DNA of 46,215 nucleotides, taken from contig CAKOXL010000007.1 of the NCBI GenBank assembly GCA_934130105.1, forward strand, positions 1 through 46,215, written 5' to 3'. This document shows, one piece after another, positions 25,435 to 34,790 of this stretch. The stretch comes from an uncultured Bacilli bacterium. GTDB lineage: Bacteria; Bacillota_I; Bacilli_A; RF39; UBA660. The notes beneath the pieces were generated by a model. The model was not told the origin of the DNA. It did no database searches and saw nothing but the letters and a program-made list of their open reading frames with translations. Both the position numbers and the translations under genes were made by a program. Numbering within the stretch: position 1 is the stretch's first letter; the number at the start of each line of letters is the position of its first letter.

Positions 25435-26416
25435 TTTCATTCTCCTTTATATACTCAATTAATACTTCACTAATAGCTTCACAAGTGTTAAACACTTCGT
25501 CTATCGTGTTATCTTGACCCCCTATTTCTATTAATATTGTATTAGGATTAAAATCTTGATTATAAACACCATTAACACCCTTTCCTTGCTTTTTATAAAT
25601 ACCTCTTGATAGTCCCGGATATTTAGTATTAAATTTTTCATTTAATGTTTGCGTCATCTTTAAGTTTTGTGCATAATCCTTATTTTCTAAACCAACTATA
25701 AATAATATCTTGGCATAACTTTTACCATTAATAGTTGTTGTTGAAATACTCTTTTTAACTGAATCTCTATGTAAATCAATAAAATACTTTAAACTGCTAT
25801 TTTTATTATAACTATCTTCCATAAGCATCCTAGTAACTCTATAACTTGATGCATAGTTCCAATTGTTAGTTCTAAGAAATTCAGTAACATCGTTTTCTTC
25901 AACTATCGTTTTAATACCACTTTTATTAAGTTTTTCTCTTAAGATATAACTAGCCATCATAACGGTTGGTTTTACATTATAACTTTCTTCGTTAGACTGC
26001 CTATATTCTTCAGACTGATGAGTATTATAAAGATAAACAATGGGATCAGTAATTTTTTCCTTCTTATATGGATCCTTAATATAATTAGAATCTGGAATCG
26101 ATATTACATCTTCATCAGATGAATTGATAGTATGTTTAGCTATGTAATTATTATTTATAAAACTAACTGGTGATTTAAAATCTGTATTAGTAATTAAATT
26201 AATCAATTTAGTAAAAATTTTAGGATTATTATCCTTTTTTATATGGGAATTATCACTTTGAATTAATAATTTAAAAAAAGCATTATTATCTATATTATTT
26301 GTGAAATACTTTAAAGTAAGACAAAAAGAAAAAGAAAATAAACCAATAACTAATAGCATTCTTGCTACAATTAAACGATATTTTCTTCTATTTTTTATTT
26401 TCATACGCATTTTCAT
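25424..26416 (-). CDS. spoIIP: Stage II sporulation protein P (SpoIIP)
   Basis: Membrane-anchored peptidoglycan amidase/endopeptidase that acts with SpoIID and SpoIIM during engulfment. Numbering from ATG 26416 (330 aa), a membrane helix lies at about residues 14-34 and the catalytic domain covers about 120-330. Zinc-site motifs are NTHQSEEY, FIDLHRDS and LIEIGGQDNT. AGGTG lies 7 bases before this ATG; the upstream GTG 26425 is less well placed. It follows gpr by 46 bases. Confidence 0.93.
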   Translation of the reverse strand: MKMRMKIKNRRKYRLIVARMLLVIGLFSFSFCLTLKYFTNNIDNNAFFKLLIQSDNSHIKKDNNPKIFTKLINLITNTDFKSPVSFINNNYIAKHTINSSDEDVISIPDSNYIKDPYKKEKITDPIVYLYNTHQSEEYRQSNEESYNVKPTVMMASYILREKLNKSGIKTIVEENDVTEFLRTNNWNYASSYRVTRMLMEDSYNKNSSLKYFIDLHRDSVKKSISTTTINGKSYAKILFIVGLENKDYAQNLKMTQTLNEKFNTKYPGLSRGIYKKQGKGVNGVYNQDFNPNTILIEIGGQDNTIDEVFNTCEAISEVLIEYIKENESER

Positions 26417-26462
26417 AATTTTCACCTACCATCTAGTACAAATATAGTCTAAATAGTAAGAT

Positions 26463-27494
26463 TTATATGTCGAATTTTTTGTGTAATGATTTATTTATTG
26501 CATTAGCTATTACTTCACTCGTTTTTTCGATAACGAAATCAACTTCTTTAGGTGTTACCATCATATTATATCCAATTGGTGTAAGTACTTCAAAAATAAG
26601 TTCGCGAACTTGTTCATCCGTTAAATTTCCAATTTCACCTAATAATTTATTTTTTTCTTCTTCAGTTAGATTTTCCTCATGATCTATATAATTTCTTAAT
26701 GTTACTGGCACTAACTTATTTTTATTATAATTTTCTTTATTATAACTAAAATGTTTTAATAAGTACTTGATGGTATCACTAACTAATACAAATGCTTCAA
26801 TTACAGTTGGAACACCAATAGATATAACCGGAATGCCCAAAACTTCATAGCTAAGTTCTTTCCTATTATTATAAACACCACTACCGGGGTTTATTCCTGT
26901 ATCTGTCATTTGGATTGTTTTATTAACTCTATCCATGCTACTAGAAGCAAGAGCATCTATTACTATTAAAAAATCAGGATGAATTTTTTCTACTATTCCT
27001 AGAATGATATCACTACTTTCAATACCAGTATTACCAGTAACACCAGGAATAAAAGATGCTACATTTCTATAATTTTTATCAACATTCATATTTTCTATTT
27101 CATACAAATACCTAGTTACAATAACATTTTCTACTGTTTTTGGGCCTAATGCATCGGGTGTAGAAGCATGATTACCAAGACCAACTACTAAACATTTATG
27201 ATCATGTTTAATGCCTAGTGCTTTTAATATATATTTTATTTCTTCTACTAAAACTTCTTCCAAATTTTTTCTATTAGTTTTATCAGTAACATCATCATAA
27301 CTAATCGTAATATATTTACCCTTTTTCTTATTTAAATCATTCAAATTATCCTGTATCGTTACTTCTAGTATATTAATACCATTTTTTTCTTTTTTTACTG
27401 TTTTTATATTATCATAGGTATTAAGTATATCAAATACATCTACTAACAAATCAGTTCTAATTTGATATTTTTTCAAATCCTTTGCATTATTCAT
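26463..27494 (-). CDS. gpr: Germination protease GPR
   Basis: Aspartic-type protease made in the forespore that degrades small acid-soluble proteins at germination. The 343-aa protein has the N-terminal IRTDLLVD autoprocessing region (about 12-19) and the core GLGNHASTPDALGPKTVENVIVT, then PGVTGNTGIE, DALASS and INPGSGV. Length agrees with the family (about 370 in Bacillus). AAGGTGATG precedes the ATG. Its presence is strong evidence for endospore formation. It is divergent from rpsT, as in Bacillus. Confidence 0.96.
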   Translation of the reverse strand: MNNAKDLKKYQIRTDLLVDVFDILNTYDNIKTVKKEKNGINILEVTIQDNLNDLNKKKGKYITISYDDVTDKTNRKNLEEVLVEEIKYILKALGIKHDHKCLVVGLGNHASTPDALGPKTVENVIVTRYLYEIENMNVDKNYRNVASFIPGVTGNTGIESSDIILGIVEKIHPDFLIVIDALASSSMDRVNKTIQMTDTGINPGSGVYNNRKELSYEVLGIPVISIGVPTVIEAFVLVSDTIKYLLKHFSYNKENYNKNKLVPVTLRNYIDHEENLTEEEKNKLLGEIGNLTDEQVRELIFEVLTPIGYNMMVTPKEVDFVIEKTSEVIANAINKSLHKKFDI

Positions 27495-27545
27495 ATAAAT
27501 ATCATCACCTTTTATAGTTATTTTTCCATTTTTTTAACATTTTAT

Positions 27546-27574
27546 TTGCATTTTTATAAAAAATTTGATATCAT
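27546..27574 (+). promoter_or_regulatory. Promoter of rpsT
   Basis: TTGCAT (27546-27551), 17-base spacer, TATCAT (27569-27574), with the predicted start near 27581, just before the AGTGAGGTG ribosome binding site. Confidence 0.65.
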
Positions 27575-27604
27575 TAATTGTAGCTTAAAAAGTGAGGTGA
27601 AACT

Positions 27605-27868
27605 ATGCCAAATATTAAGAGTGCTAAAAAAAGAGTAATCACTAGTGCTAAGAAAAAAATAAATAATACACTTGGTGAATCAAGCATGAAAACTGCTATT
27701 AAGAAAAGTGAAAAAGCTATCAAAGCTAACGATAAAGCTTTAGCAGAAGAAAACTTAAAAGTAGCTATCAAAAGAATTGACAAAGCTGCTGCAAGCGGAT
27801 TAATTCATAAAAACAAAGCTGCTAGAGAAAAATCAAGATTAACAAAACAAACAAATTCATTAAATTAA
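27605..27868 (+). CDS. rpsT: 30S ribosomal protein S20
   Basis: An 87-aa, very basic helical protein binding 16S rRNA. It starts MPNIKSAKKRV and ends with HKNKAAREKSRLTKQTNS, both hallmarks of S20. GAGGTG lies before the ATG. It is divergent from gpr, and a strong terminator follows directly. Confidence 0.97.
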   Translation: MPNIKSAKKRVITSAKKKINNTLGESSMKTAIKKSEKAIKANDKALAEENLKVAIKRIDKAAASGLIHKNKAAREKSRLTKQTNSLN

Positions 27869-27894
27869 TCTATCTAATAAGATAGATTTTTTTA
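27868..27894 (+). terminator. Rho-independent terminator of rpsT
   Basis: ATCTATCT (27868-27875) and AGATAGAT (27880-27887) form an 8-bp stem with loop AATA, followed by seven T. It begins at the last base of the rpsT stop codon. Confidence 0.88.
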
Positions 27895-27963
27895 TTTGCT
27901 AAATATTTATAATGAAACTTACAACTATCAAAATATCATGAATCGGTAACTAATAAATATAAC

Positions 27964-27991
27964 TTGCTTAAATCATTCATAATGATATAAT
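27964..27991 (+). promoter_or_regulatory. Promoter of the transglutaminase-like gene
   Basis: TTGCTT (27964-27969), 16-base spacer, TATAAT (27986-27991), 18 bases before the ATG, with AAGGTGATG as ribosome binding site. Confidence 0.7.
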
Positions 27992-28008
27992 GATAATAAG
28001 GTGATGAT

Positions 28009-28923
28009 ATGAAAAAAATAATAAAGTTATTCCTGATTCTTGGAATATTTGTTTTAAGTATTACATTCAAAGATGAAATATCCAAGTTCGTTGTAAATAA
28101 TATTTTTAAGGTTGAAAGAAAAAGTGATATTATTGAAAATAATAAATATGCAAACAATAACAGTTACGCTTTTGTAAAGATAACAAACAACTTTACTCCT
28201 CAAAGTAAAGAAGATATTCTTAATATTTATTATACTATTATAAACTCAGGTATGACCGATTTTACTTTTTATTGTTCAAAGGAATATCAAGATTGTATTA
28301 ATGATGTCGATTATATTTCCAACAACCAAGTACTACTTTCTAATATCAATAATTTTGTACCAATCTACAATAGTTTTTCAAATATAGAAACTGAGTTTGA
28401 TAATTTAGGAAAAATAACTATTCATATTACGCATAGTTATCAAGCTGATGATATTAATACGTTAAATGAAAAAGTAGAAGAAATAATAAAAGAATTAAAC
28501 TTAGATGAATTAAATACAGAAGATAAAATCAAAGTAATTCATGATTATATTATTAATAACACAAAATATGATGTAGGAAGAAGTGACAACAAAATAACTA
28601 CATACCACTCTGATACTGCTTATGGTGCTTTAATAGAACATTATGCTATATGCGGAGGATATGCAGATAGTATGAAATTATTTTTAGATTATTTAAATAT
28701 TCCCAACTACAAAATTTCTAGTGAAAATCATATTTGGAATTTAGTTTATGTAAATAATAAATGGTACCATCTAGATTTAACATGGGATGATCCAGTTACT
28801 TCGAATGGTGATGATGTTTTAGAATATGATTACTTTCTAATAACCACGGATGAATTAAAAAATATGGAAACAGATCAGCATACCTTTGATACTAATATAT
28901 ATATAGAAGCAAAAAGTAACTAA
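28009..28923 (+). CDS. Exported transglutaminase-like domain protein
   Basis: A 304-aa protein with an N-terminal signal peptide or anchor (residues 4-22) and a C-terminal transglutaminase-core domain. The papain-like triad is visible: Cys in AICGGYADSMKLFLDYL, His in SENHIWNLV, Asp in WYHLDLTWDDP. Such bacterial proteins include cysteine proteases and crosslinking enzymes at the cell surface; the reaction cannot be decided. It is a single gene between two terminators. The stop lies inside an inverted repeat shared with miaA. Confidence 0.8.
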   Translation: MKKIIKLFLILGIFVLSITFKDEISKFVVNNIFKVERKSDIIENNKYANNNSYAFVKITNNFTPQSKEDILNIYYTIINSGMTDFTFYCSKEYQDCINDVDYISNNQVLLSNINNFVPIYNSFSNIETEFDNLGKITIHITHSYQADDINTLNEKVEEIIKELNLDELNTEDKIKVIHDYIINNTKYDVGRSDNKITTYHSDTAYGALIEHYAICGGYADSMKLFLDYLNIPNYKISSENHIWNLVYVNNKWYHLDLTWDDPVTSNGDDVLEYDYFLITTDELKNMETDQHTFDTNIYIEAKSN

Positions 28924-28939
28924 TAGTTAGTTACTTTTT
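28911..28939. terminator. Bidirectional terminator shared by convergent genes
   Basis: AAAAAGTAAC (28911-28920) and GTTACTTTTT (28930-28939) form a 10-bp stem with a 9-nt loop that contains both stop codons, and each strand exits into a T run. It ends the transglutaminase-like gene and miaA. Confidence 0.82.
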
Positions 28940-29802
28940 TCAATATCGTCACAAATATTCATTATTGTTTTATTAAAATCAGCATAATTGGTATTGTACC
29001 AATTAATATTTGGAAATTGATGTTTAAAAAACGTATATTGTCTTTTAGCATAATGTCTTGAATTCTTTTTAATTAAGTTAATAGCTTCATCATAACTAAT
29101 TTCATTATCAAAATACGAATATAATTCTTTGTAACCAATTCCTGTTAGAAGTGCCTTTGAATGAATATTTTTATCATAAAAAGACTTTACTTCTTCTAAT
29201 AAGCCATTTTTAAGCATCACATCTACCCTATCATCTATTTTTTGATACAAAGTTTCTCTATTAGTTGTTAAGCCTATCATATAAAATTTATATAGAGGAT
29301 TATTTCCGGTATTTTCCATCATCAAATTGTTTTCATATTTATTAAGTAATCTGACTAATCGTCTACGATTATTAACATGTATCTCTAAATTATTATCATA
29401 TTTTTTTAATTTAGCAAATATCTCTTCATTAGTTAGATCATCATAACTATTAAGCTCATTTTCATCTTTAAAACGGTAATCATATAAAGCAGCTTTAATA
29501 TATAGCCCTGTGCCACCAACTATAATAACATTTTTCCCTTTTGCTTCTATTTCTTTTATTTTGGCGCGACAATCCTTTTGATAATCATAAACTGTATAAA
29601 TACTATTAACATCACAAATATCAAATAAATGATGACAAATTCCTTCTTTTTCTGCTTCTGTTACTTTAGCAGTTCCTATATCTAATCCTTTATAAACTTG
29701 CATTGAATCGCCATTGATAATTTCTGCATTATATTTTTTAGCAAGTTCTATACTTAGTTTTGTCTTTCCAACACCTGTTGGGCCTATGATTACAATAATC
29801 AT
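28927..29802 (-). CDS. miaA: tRNA dimethylallyltransferase MiaA
   Basis: Adds a dimethylallyl group to A37 of tRNAs reading UNN codons. The 291-aa protein has the P-loop GPTGVGKTKLS (7-17), the substrate motif INGDSMQVYKGLDIGTAK, the VGGTGLYIKA segment, and a late RQYTFFKHQ. The start overlaps the preceding gene by 4 bases (ATGA). In Bacillus miaA lies downstream of mutSL; here two unknown genes separate it from mutL. Confidence 0.96.
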   Translation of the reverse strand: MIIVIIGPTGVGKTKLSIELAKKYNAEIINGDSMQVYKGLDIGTAKVTEAEKEGICHHLFDICDVNSIYTVYDYQKDCRAKIKEIEAKGKNVIIVGGTGLYIKAALYDYRFKDENELNSYDDLTNEEIFAKLKKYDNNLEIHVNNRRRLVRLLNKYENNLMMENTGNNPLYKFYMIGLTTNRETLYQKIDDRVDVMLKNGLLEEVKSFYDKNIHSKALLTGIGYKELYSYFDNEISYDEAINLIKKNSRHYAKRQYTFFKHQFPNINWYNTNYADFNKTIMNICDDIEKSN

Positions 29803-30341
29803 TTTCTTTCCTTTATCTTTCTAAGATTTGTAACATCATTAGCTGTTTTAAATGATTCATAAAACTCTCTTTCCTTTTTTAAATAAGAAATTCTATCTTC
29901 GTTTGATATTTCATTTTTACTACTAATATCTACAGTAATATCTTCTAAACCATAGCATTCATTTTCATTTTGAATAGATAATTTTTTTTCAGAATCGCTA
30001 ATTATTTTTTTAGCATCTGCTACTGGTAATTCAGTATCAAAATCAGGATACATCTTACTAAAATCCCTAAGCACATATTCATCAAATTTATCCAAAAAGT
30101 AAAACATAGGAACAAGAAGAACTAAACCAGTCATGCCAGTAACAATTGATAGAAAAACACCAATAACGGCTGGTCCAACTGCAATAGACAAAAATGATAA
30201 AATTGAGATAATAGTTGCTAACTTCAAAACATTAACATATAACTTCTTGTGTTTCTTTCTATTAAGAAAGCATCCGCTTTTTATAGAAACATACTCTCTA
30301 TAAACATTCAAATCTTTTTTTGTAATTGTATTTTTTTTCAT
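29799..30341 (-). CDS. Hypothetical membrane protein between mutL and miaA
   Basis: Not recognised. A 180-aa protein from ATG 30341 (GGGAGGG upstream) with a basic N-terminal region, two adjacent membrane helices at about 38-60 and 62-84, and a long charged C-terminal cytoplasmic part. A longer in-frame start at 30392 would run into the upstream gene and has no ribosome binding site. Its stop overlaps the miaA start by 4 bases, so it is translated as part of the same unit. Confidence 0.65.
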   Translation of the reverse strand: MKKNTITKKDLNVYREYVSIKSGCFLNRKKHKKLYVNVLKLATIISILSFLSIAVGPAVIGVFLSIVTGMTGLVLLVPMFYFLDKFDEYVLRDFSKMYPDFDTELPVADAKKIISDSEKKLSIQNENECYGLEDITVDISSKNEISNEDRISYLKKEREFYESFKTANDVTNLRKIKERK

Positions 30342-30357
30342 AAACCCTCCCAATAAA

Positions 30358-30933
30358 CTATAAAGAACTAGCTCTATATGATAATAGTACACATTTATCC
30401 CTATGATTTACATGCTGATATTTTTTATATGAAACATGCTTTTTGCGTAATACTTTTTCTAGCTCTCCCATTTGACTAATATTTTCTTTATAAAACTCTG
30501 ATTCTTCGTTATCACATACCCCAATTATAAAACTACCTCTATTAACCTGTTTTAAAGCAAGTTCCTTTGTTCTATCAAAAAAGCCATTGCTAACATAGCA
30601 ACTAAATGGAGCTAATTCCAAAACATTGTCATCACAATTATCGACCTTTATCACACCATAACCAGTTTCTATCATTATTGCTTCTCTTTCTAAATATGTA
30701 GAAACATTTTTAATATCCTTACTATAAACAGTTTCTACTAATAAATCATTCTTTCTTACTAAGCGATAACGCTTTATTAACTTGCTAAAACTATTGTTAT
30801 TTCTTTCTTGCTTATGCAAAAACATGCGATATTCATCAAAATTAGGGTACCAAATACCATTTTCAAACATTTTAATTAGACGAACATCCTTTTTTGTCTC
30901 TAGTATAAATCTTGACATCAATACACTATACAT
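30358..30933 (-). CDS. Hypothetical protein downstream of mutL
   Basis: Not recognised. A 191-aa soluble, rather basic protein without membrane segments. It starts MYSVLMSRFILETKKDVRL, has scattered cysteines, and contains an FIIGVCDNEESEFY segment. GGGTGG lies 4-5 bases before ATG 30933, and mutL ends 14 bases upstream. The clean operon spacing supports a real gene, but no function can be given. Confidence 0.62.
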   Translation of the reverse strand: MYSVLMSRFILETKKDVRLIKMFENGIWYPNFDEYRMFLHKQERNNNSFSKLIKRYRLVRKNDLLVETVYSKDIKNVSTYLEREAIMIETGYGVIKVDNCDDNVLELAPFSCYVSNGFFDRTKELALKQVNRGSFIIGVCDNEESEFYKENISQMGELEKVLRKKHVSYKKYQHVNHRDKCVLLSYRASSL

Positions 30934-30947
30934 AATACCACCCTACT

Positions 30948-32768
30948 CTAGCTCATAGCTCTTTTAAATAGTTTTTCCAAATCATATTTAGAATAAGTAA
31001 TAATAGTTGGTCTACCATGTGGGCAGGTAAACGGATTATCACATGCTCTTAATCTTTCTAAAAGTGTTTCCATACTAGATATTTCAATATGATCATTTGC
31101 CTTAATTGAAGCTTTACAAGCAACCGTTGCTGCAATATGATCAAGATAACGATCTAATCTAAAATCTTCTTTGACTGTTATTATATCAAAAATTTTTCTT
31201 AATGCAACTTCAATATTTGATTTATTAAGCCAAACTGGAATGCTACGAATTAAAAGTGTTTGAAAGCCAAACTCTTCGTATCCAATTCCAAGTTCATCTA
31301 AAATATCCAAATGTTCCTTTAAAATAAGATACTCATTACTAGGAAACTCCATCGTTATCGGAACTAATAAATCAATTGTTACTTGTTTAGGATTAGACAT
31401 TTCTCTTAAATAATACTCATAATTAACTCTTTCATTAGCAGCATGCTGGTCAATAATATACATACCATCTTCATTTTCAGCAATTATGTATGTACCATGG
31501 ACAAGACCAACAGGATACATTTTTTTAATTCTTTCTTTTTTACTAGTTAAATAATTATCAGTATTTATTGTATTATTATCATTTACATTAGTAACGTCAC
31601 TACTTTTTTGATAATCATCCTTTTTTTCATTAACTTCAAAATTAAGTGTCATTTTTTCAAATTCTTGAAATTCTTCATCTTTCTTTTGCTCATCAAATTC
31701 TTCAAAACGATCTTTCGTATAAACAGTAGAGATTCTAGTTTTATTTTCATCTATTATTGTTTCTAAAAAAGCATCCGGAATTAAAGTAAGTTTTTCTAAT
31801 TTTTCTGTTATTACATTAGTAATTAATTCCTTCAATGTATCCATTTTAGAAAATTTAACATCCATTTTAGTAGGATGAACATTAACATCAATCAAAATTG
31901 GATCAACATCTATTTTTAAAACTACTATTGGATATTTATCTTGAGGAATATAGGTATGATAGCTATCAGTAATATATCTAACAACATCTAAATTACGAAT
32001 AACTCTACCATTTATTAATAATGTAATTGCATTCTTATTACTTTTTTGTAACTCAGGATAAGAAATATAACCGCTAATTTTATAGTCTTCATTTTCCCCA
32101 TTTATTTCAATCATTTTCTTTGTAACTGACAATCCATAAATATCATTTATTACTTTAAGTAAACGATTACTACCATCAGTTTTAAGTAAAACCTTATCAT
32201 TATTAGTTAATGTAAAACGAATATTAGGATAACTTAACGCCATTTTATTAACATAATCAGTAATATAAGCAAGTTCAGTATATAAATTCTTTAAATATTT
32301 AAGGCGAACCGGTGTATTATAAAATAAATCAGTTACTAATATAGAAGTACCAACAGATAAATCGCTAGAATTAACACTAATTAGTTTTCCACCATTAATT
32401 ACAACTTCTGTACCAGTTTCTCCGTTACAAGTTTTTAAAACTACATTAGAAACACTAGCAATAGAAGGTAGTGCTTCACCACGAAAGCCTAAACTATTAA
32501 TATGAAATAAATCATTTTCTGTTTTTAACTTACTAGTTGCATGTCTAGAAAAAGCAAGTACAGCATCATTTTTATCCATTCCGATTCCATTATCGGTTAC
32601 TTTAATTTTTTTAACACCAGAATCAACAAGTTCTATTTTAACCTCCGTTGCTTTAGCATCTATTGCATTTTCAACTAATTCTTTAACAACATTCATACAC
32701 TTTTCTACTACTTCACCAGCAGCAATTTTATTAGCTAACACTTCATCCATAATTTGGATTTTACTCAT
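30948..32768 (-). CDS. mutL: DNA mismatch repair endonuclease MutL
   Basis: The 606-aa mismatch-repair ATPase and nicking endonuclease. The GHKL ATPase motifs are ELVENAIDA, DNGIGM and GFRGEALPS. The C-terminal endonuclease motifs are DQHAANERVNYE, matching the DQHAX2EX4E metal site, then ACKASIKAND and CPHGRPT. It should therefore nick DNA as in Bacillus, which lacks MutH. No mutS is in the window, although Bacillus has it just upstream. Confidence 0.96.
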   Translation of the reverse strand: MSKIQIMDEVLANKIAAGEVVEKCMNVVKELVENAIDAKATEVKIELVDSGVKKIKVTDNGIGMDKNDAVLAFSRHATSKLKTENDLFHINSLGFRGEALPSIASVSNVVLKTCNGETGTEVVINGGKLISVNSSDLSVGTSILVTDLFYNTPVRLKYLKNLYTELAYITDYVNKMALSYPNIRFTLTNNDKVLLKTDGSNRLLKVINDIYGLSVTKKMIEINGENEDYKISGYISYPELQKSNKNAITLLINGRVIRNLDVVRYITDSYHTYIPQDKYPIVVLKIDVDPILIDVNVHPTKMDVKFSKMDTLKELITNVITEKLEKLTLIPDAFLETIIDENKTRISTVYTKDRFEEFDEQKKDEEFQEFEKMTLNFEVNEKKDDYQKSSDVTNVNDNNTINTDNYLTSKKERIKKMYPVGLVHGTYIIAENEDGMYIIDQHAANERVNYEYYLREMSNPKQVTIDLLVPITMEFPSNEYLILKEHLDILDELGIGYEEFGFQTLLIRSIPVWLNKSNIEVALRKIFDIITVKEDFRLDRYLDHIAATVACKASIKANDHIEISSMETLLERLRACDNPFTCPHGRPTIITYSKYDLEKLFKRAMS

Positions 32769-32792
32769 ACTACCACCAACTTTTCTAAATAT

Positions 32793-32822
32793 ATTATAAA
32801 CTATTTAATAAAAGAAAAACAA
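32793..32822 (-). promoter_or_regulatory. Promoter of the mutL-miaA unit
   Basis: Minus-strand TTGTTT (32822-32817), 18-base spacer, TATAAT (32798-32793), 25 bases before the mutL start. Confidence 0.65.
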
Positions 32823-32904
32823 GATATTATTTATCCTGCTAATCTTTTCTAAAACCATTTTTTATTATCATATTTACTAATAAACTAATGCAATAATTCT
32901 ACTA

Positions 32905-34683
32905 CTATAAATCTTTTAAGTAATCCATAAATTTTATGGCAACATCATGACTAAGTACTGATTCTAACTCTTCAAGGGAAGCTTCCTTTAGTTTTTTTAA
33001 AGAACCAAACTTCTTTAATAATTCTTTTCTTCTTACTTCACCAATACCTGGTGCCATATCTAGTAAAGTAGCAAGGGTTCCTTTTTGTCTAATCGTACGG
33101 TGATAACTAATTGCATAATTATGTACTTCATCTTGAATGCGATTTAAAAATAAGAATAAGTTACTATCTTTATCCATTGGGATACTTTCTAAATTACTAT
33201 TTACTAACATATTTGTTTGATGCTTATCATTCTTTTTAAGACCACAAATAGGAATATTTAAATTAAGACTAGCAATTACTTCTTTCGCTACTTCAATCTG
33301 TAATTCACCACCATCAACTAAAATAAGATCAGGTGCTTGCACTTCTTCCATTAATACTTTATAGTATCTACGATATAAAACTTCTCTCATTGCTGATAAA
33401 TCGTCTTTTACATCTGTTTCAATTTTAAATTTACGATACTCATTCTTATTAGGTAAAAAATGGTCAAATACTACCATGCCACCAACATAAAAAGTTCCAA
33501 ATAAATGTGAGTTATCAAAAGCTTCAATTCGCTCTAATTTATCTAAATGAAGTAGTTCTTTTAGTTCTTCTTCTGAAGATAGGCGCTTTTCTTCATCAGA
33601 CTTAATCGTTTCATACTTTTCCTCTAATAAAATCTTAGCATTATCACTAGCTAAATCAATTAACTTTTTAATATCTCCCCTACTAGGTGAATTAACTTTT
33701 ACCTCTAAATACTTGCTTAAAATTTCTTTGTCAATATCACTTGGTACAATAATTTCTTTAGGAAGCAAATTATTTTTTTCATAAAAAAGCGTAATATATC
33801 TAGTTACTTCTTCACTTGCTTCTTCCATCGTCGTAAAAATATCACTATGTCTTCCAAATAATAACCCTTCTCTAATATAAAAAGTGACAACAGATAAATA
33901 ATTATGATTATGGTAATATCCAAAAACATCAAAATTATAATTCTTATTCAAATCTATTTTCTGTTTCGTTAAAGTAACATCAATATCTTTTAACATTTCT
34001 TTTAACTCGATTGCTTTTTCAAAATTAAGGTTATCGCTTGCCTTTTGCATTTCATTCTTTAATTTTAAGACAACATCAGTACTATCGCCTTTTAAGAATC
34101 TAGTAATTTCTTCTATCATTTCATTTTGTTTTATCATATCAACTTCTTTTTGACAGTATCCTAAACATTCACCAATATGATAATATAGACATACTTCCTT
34201 TTTTAAATTCTCGCATTTTCTAAGTGGATAAATTCTGTTTAACATATCTACTGTTTTTCTAGCAGCCGTAACATTAGGATATGGACCAAAGAGTTTACTT
34301 TTATGTTTTTTACGGTTAATATTACGCACAATTCTAAGACGTGGATACCTTTCATCAGTAAGTTCAATATAAGGATAACTTTTATCATCCTTTAATAGAA
34401 TATTATATTTAGGGTTATATTTTTTAATTAAAGTAATCTCTAAAATAAGTGACTCTAATTCACTCGATGTCACAATATATTCAAAATCAACAATATCATT
34501 TACAAGCATTGCTGTTTTTCCTGTTACTGTACCAGTAAAATAACTTTTAACACGATTAAATAAATTCTTAGCCTTTCCTACATAAATAATAACGCCATCT
34601 TTATTTTTCATCTGATAAGATCCAGGTAATTTTGGTACTAACTTTAATTTTTCTTTAATATGTTTTTTTATTTCATCTGTCAT
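32905..34683 (-). CDS. uvrC: Excinuclease ABC subunit C
   Basis: Makes the dual incisions in nucleotide excision repair. The 592-aa protein has the N-terminal GIY-YIG nuclease (PGSYQMKNKDGVIIYVGKAKNL), a UVR domain around residue 205, an RNase H-like C-terminal nuclease (IEAFDNSHLFGTFYVGGMVVF and DLILVDGGELQ), and terminal helix-hairpin-helix motifs (APGIGEVRRKELLKKFGSL). It appears to be a single-gene unit. Confidence 0.97.
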   Translation of the reverse strand: MTDEIKKHIKEKLKLVPKLPGSYQMKNKDGVIIYVGKAKNLFNRVKSYFTGTVTGKTAMLVNDIVDFEYIVTSSELESLILEITLIKKYNPKYNILLKDDKSYPYIELTDERYPRLRIVRNINRKKHKSKLFGPYPNVTAARKTVDMLNRIYPLRKCENLKKEVCLYYHIGECLGYCQKEVDMIKQNEMIEEITRFLKGDSTDVVLKLKNEMQKASDNLNFEKAIELKEMLKDIDVTLTKQKIDLNKNYNFDVFGYYHNHNYLSVVTFYIREGLLFGRHSDIFTTMEEASEEVTRYITLFYEKNNLLPKEIIVPSDIDKEILSKYLEVKVNSPSRGDIKKLIDLASDNAKILLEEKYETIKSDEEKRLSSEEELKELLHLDKLERIEAFDNSHLFGTFYVGGMVVFDHFLPNKNEYRKFKIETDVKDDLSAMREVLYRRYYKVLMEEVQAPDLILVDGGELQIEVAKEVIASLNLNIPICGLKKNDKHQTNMLVNSNLESIPMDKDSNLFLFLNRIQDEVHNYAISYHRTIRQKGTLATLLDMAPGIGEVRRKELLKKFGSLKKLKEASLEELESVLSHDVAIKFMDYLKDL

Positions 34684-34745
34684 ATATTATCACCACTTAC
34701 ATTTTATTTTAACATTTTTATAAAAGATAAACTAGTATTTTTCGT

Positions 34746-34774
34746 TTTACATTTATTTTCTAGTAAGATATAAT
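34746..34774 (+). promoter_or_regulatory. Promoter of the YigZ/IMPACT gene
   Basis: TTTACA (34746-34751), 17-base spacer, TATAAT (34769-34774), 16 bases before the chosen ATG. Confidence 0.75.
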
Positions 34775-34790
34775 TAATTTGGTGAGCATT

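Noticed and set aside
27495..27545. Possible SigF/SigG promoter for gpr
   Set aside because: GGAAAAATAA upstream of gpr loosely resembles a forespore -10, but the -35 and spacing do not fit well enough to list.
27574..27783. 69-aa open frame opposite rpsT
   Set aside because: It is a shadow of the lysine-rich S20 coding sequence and has no independent support.
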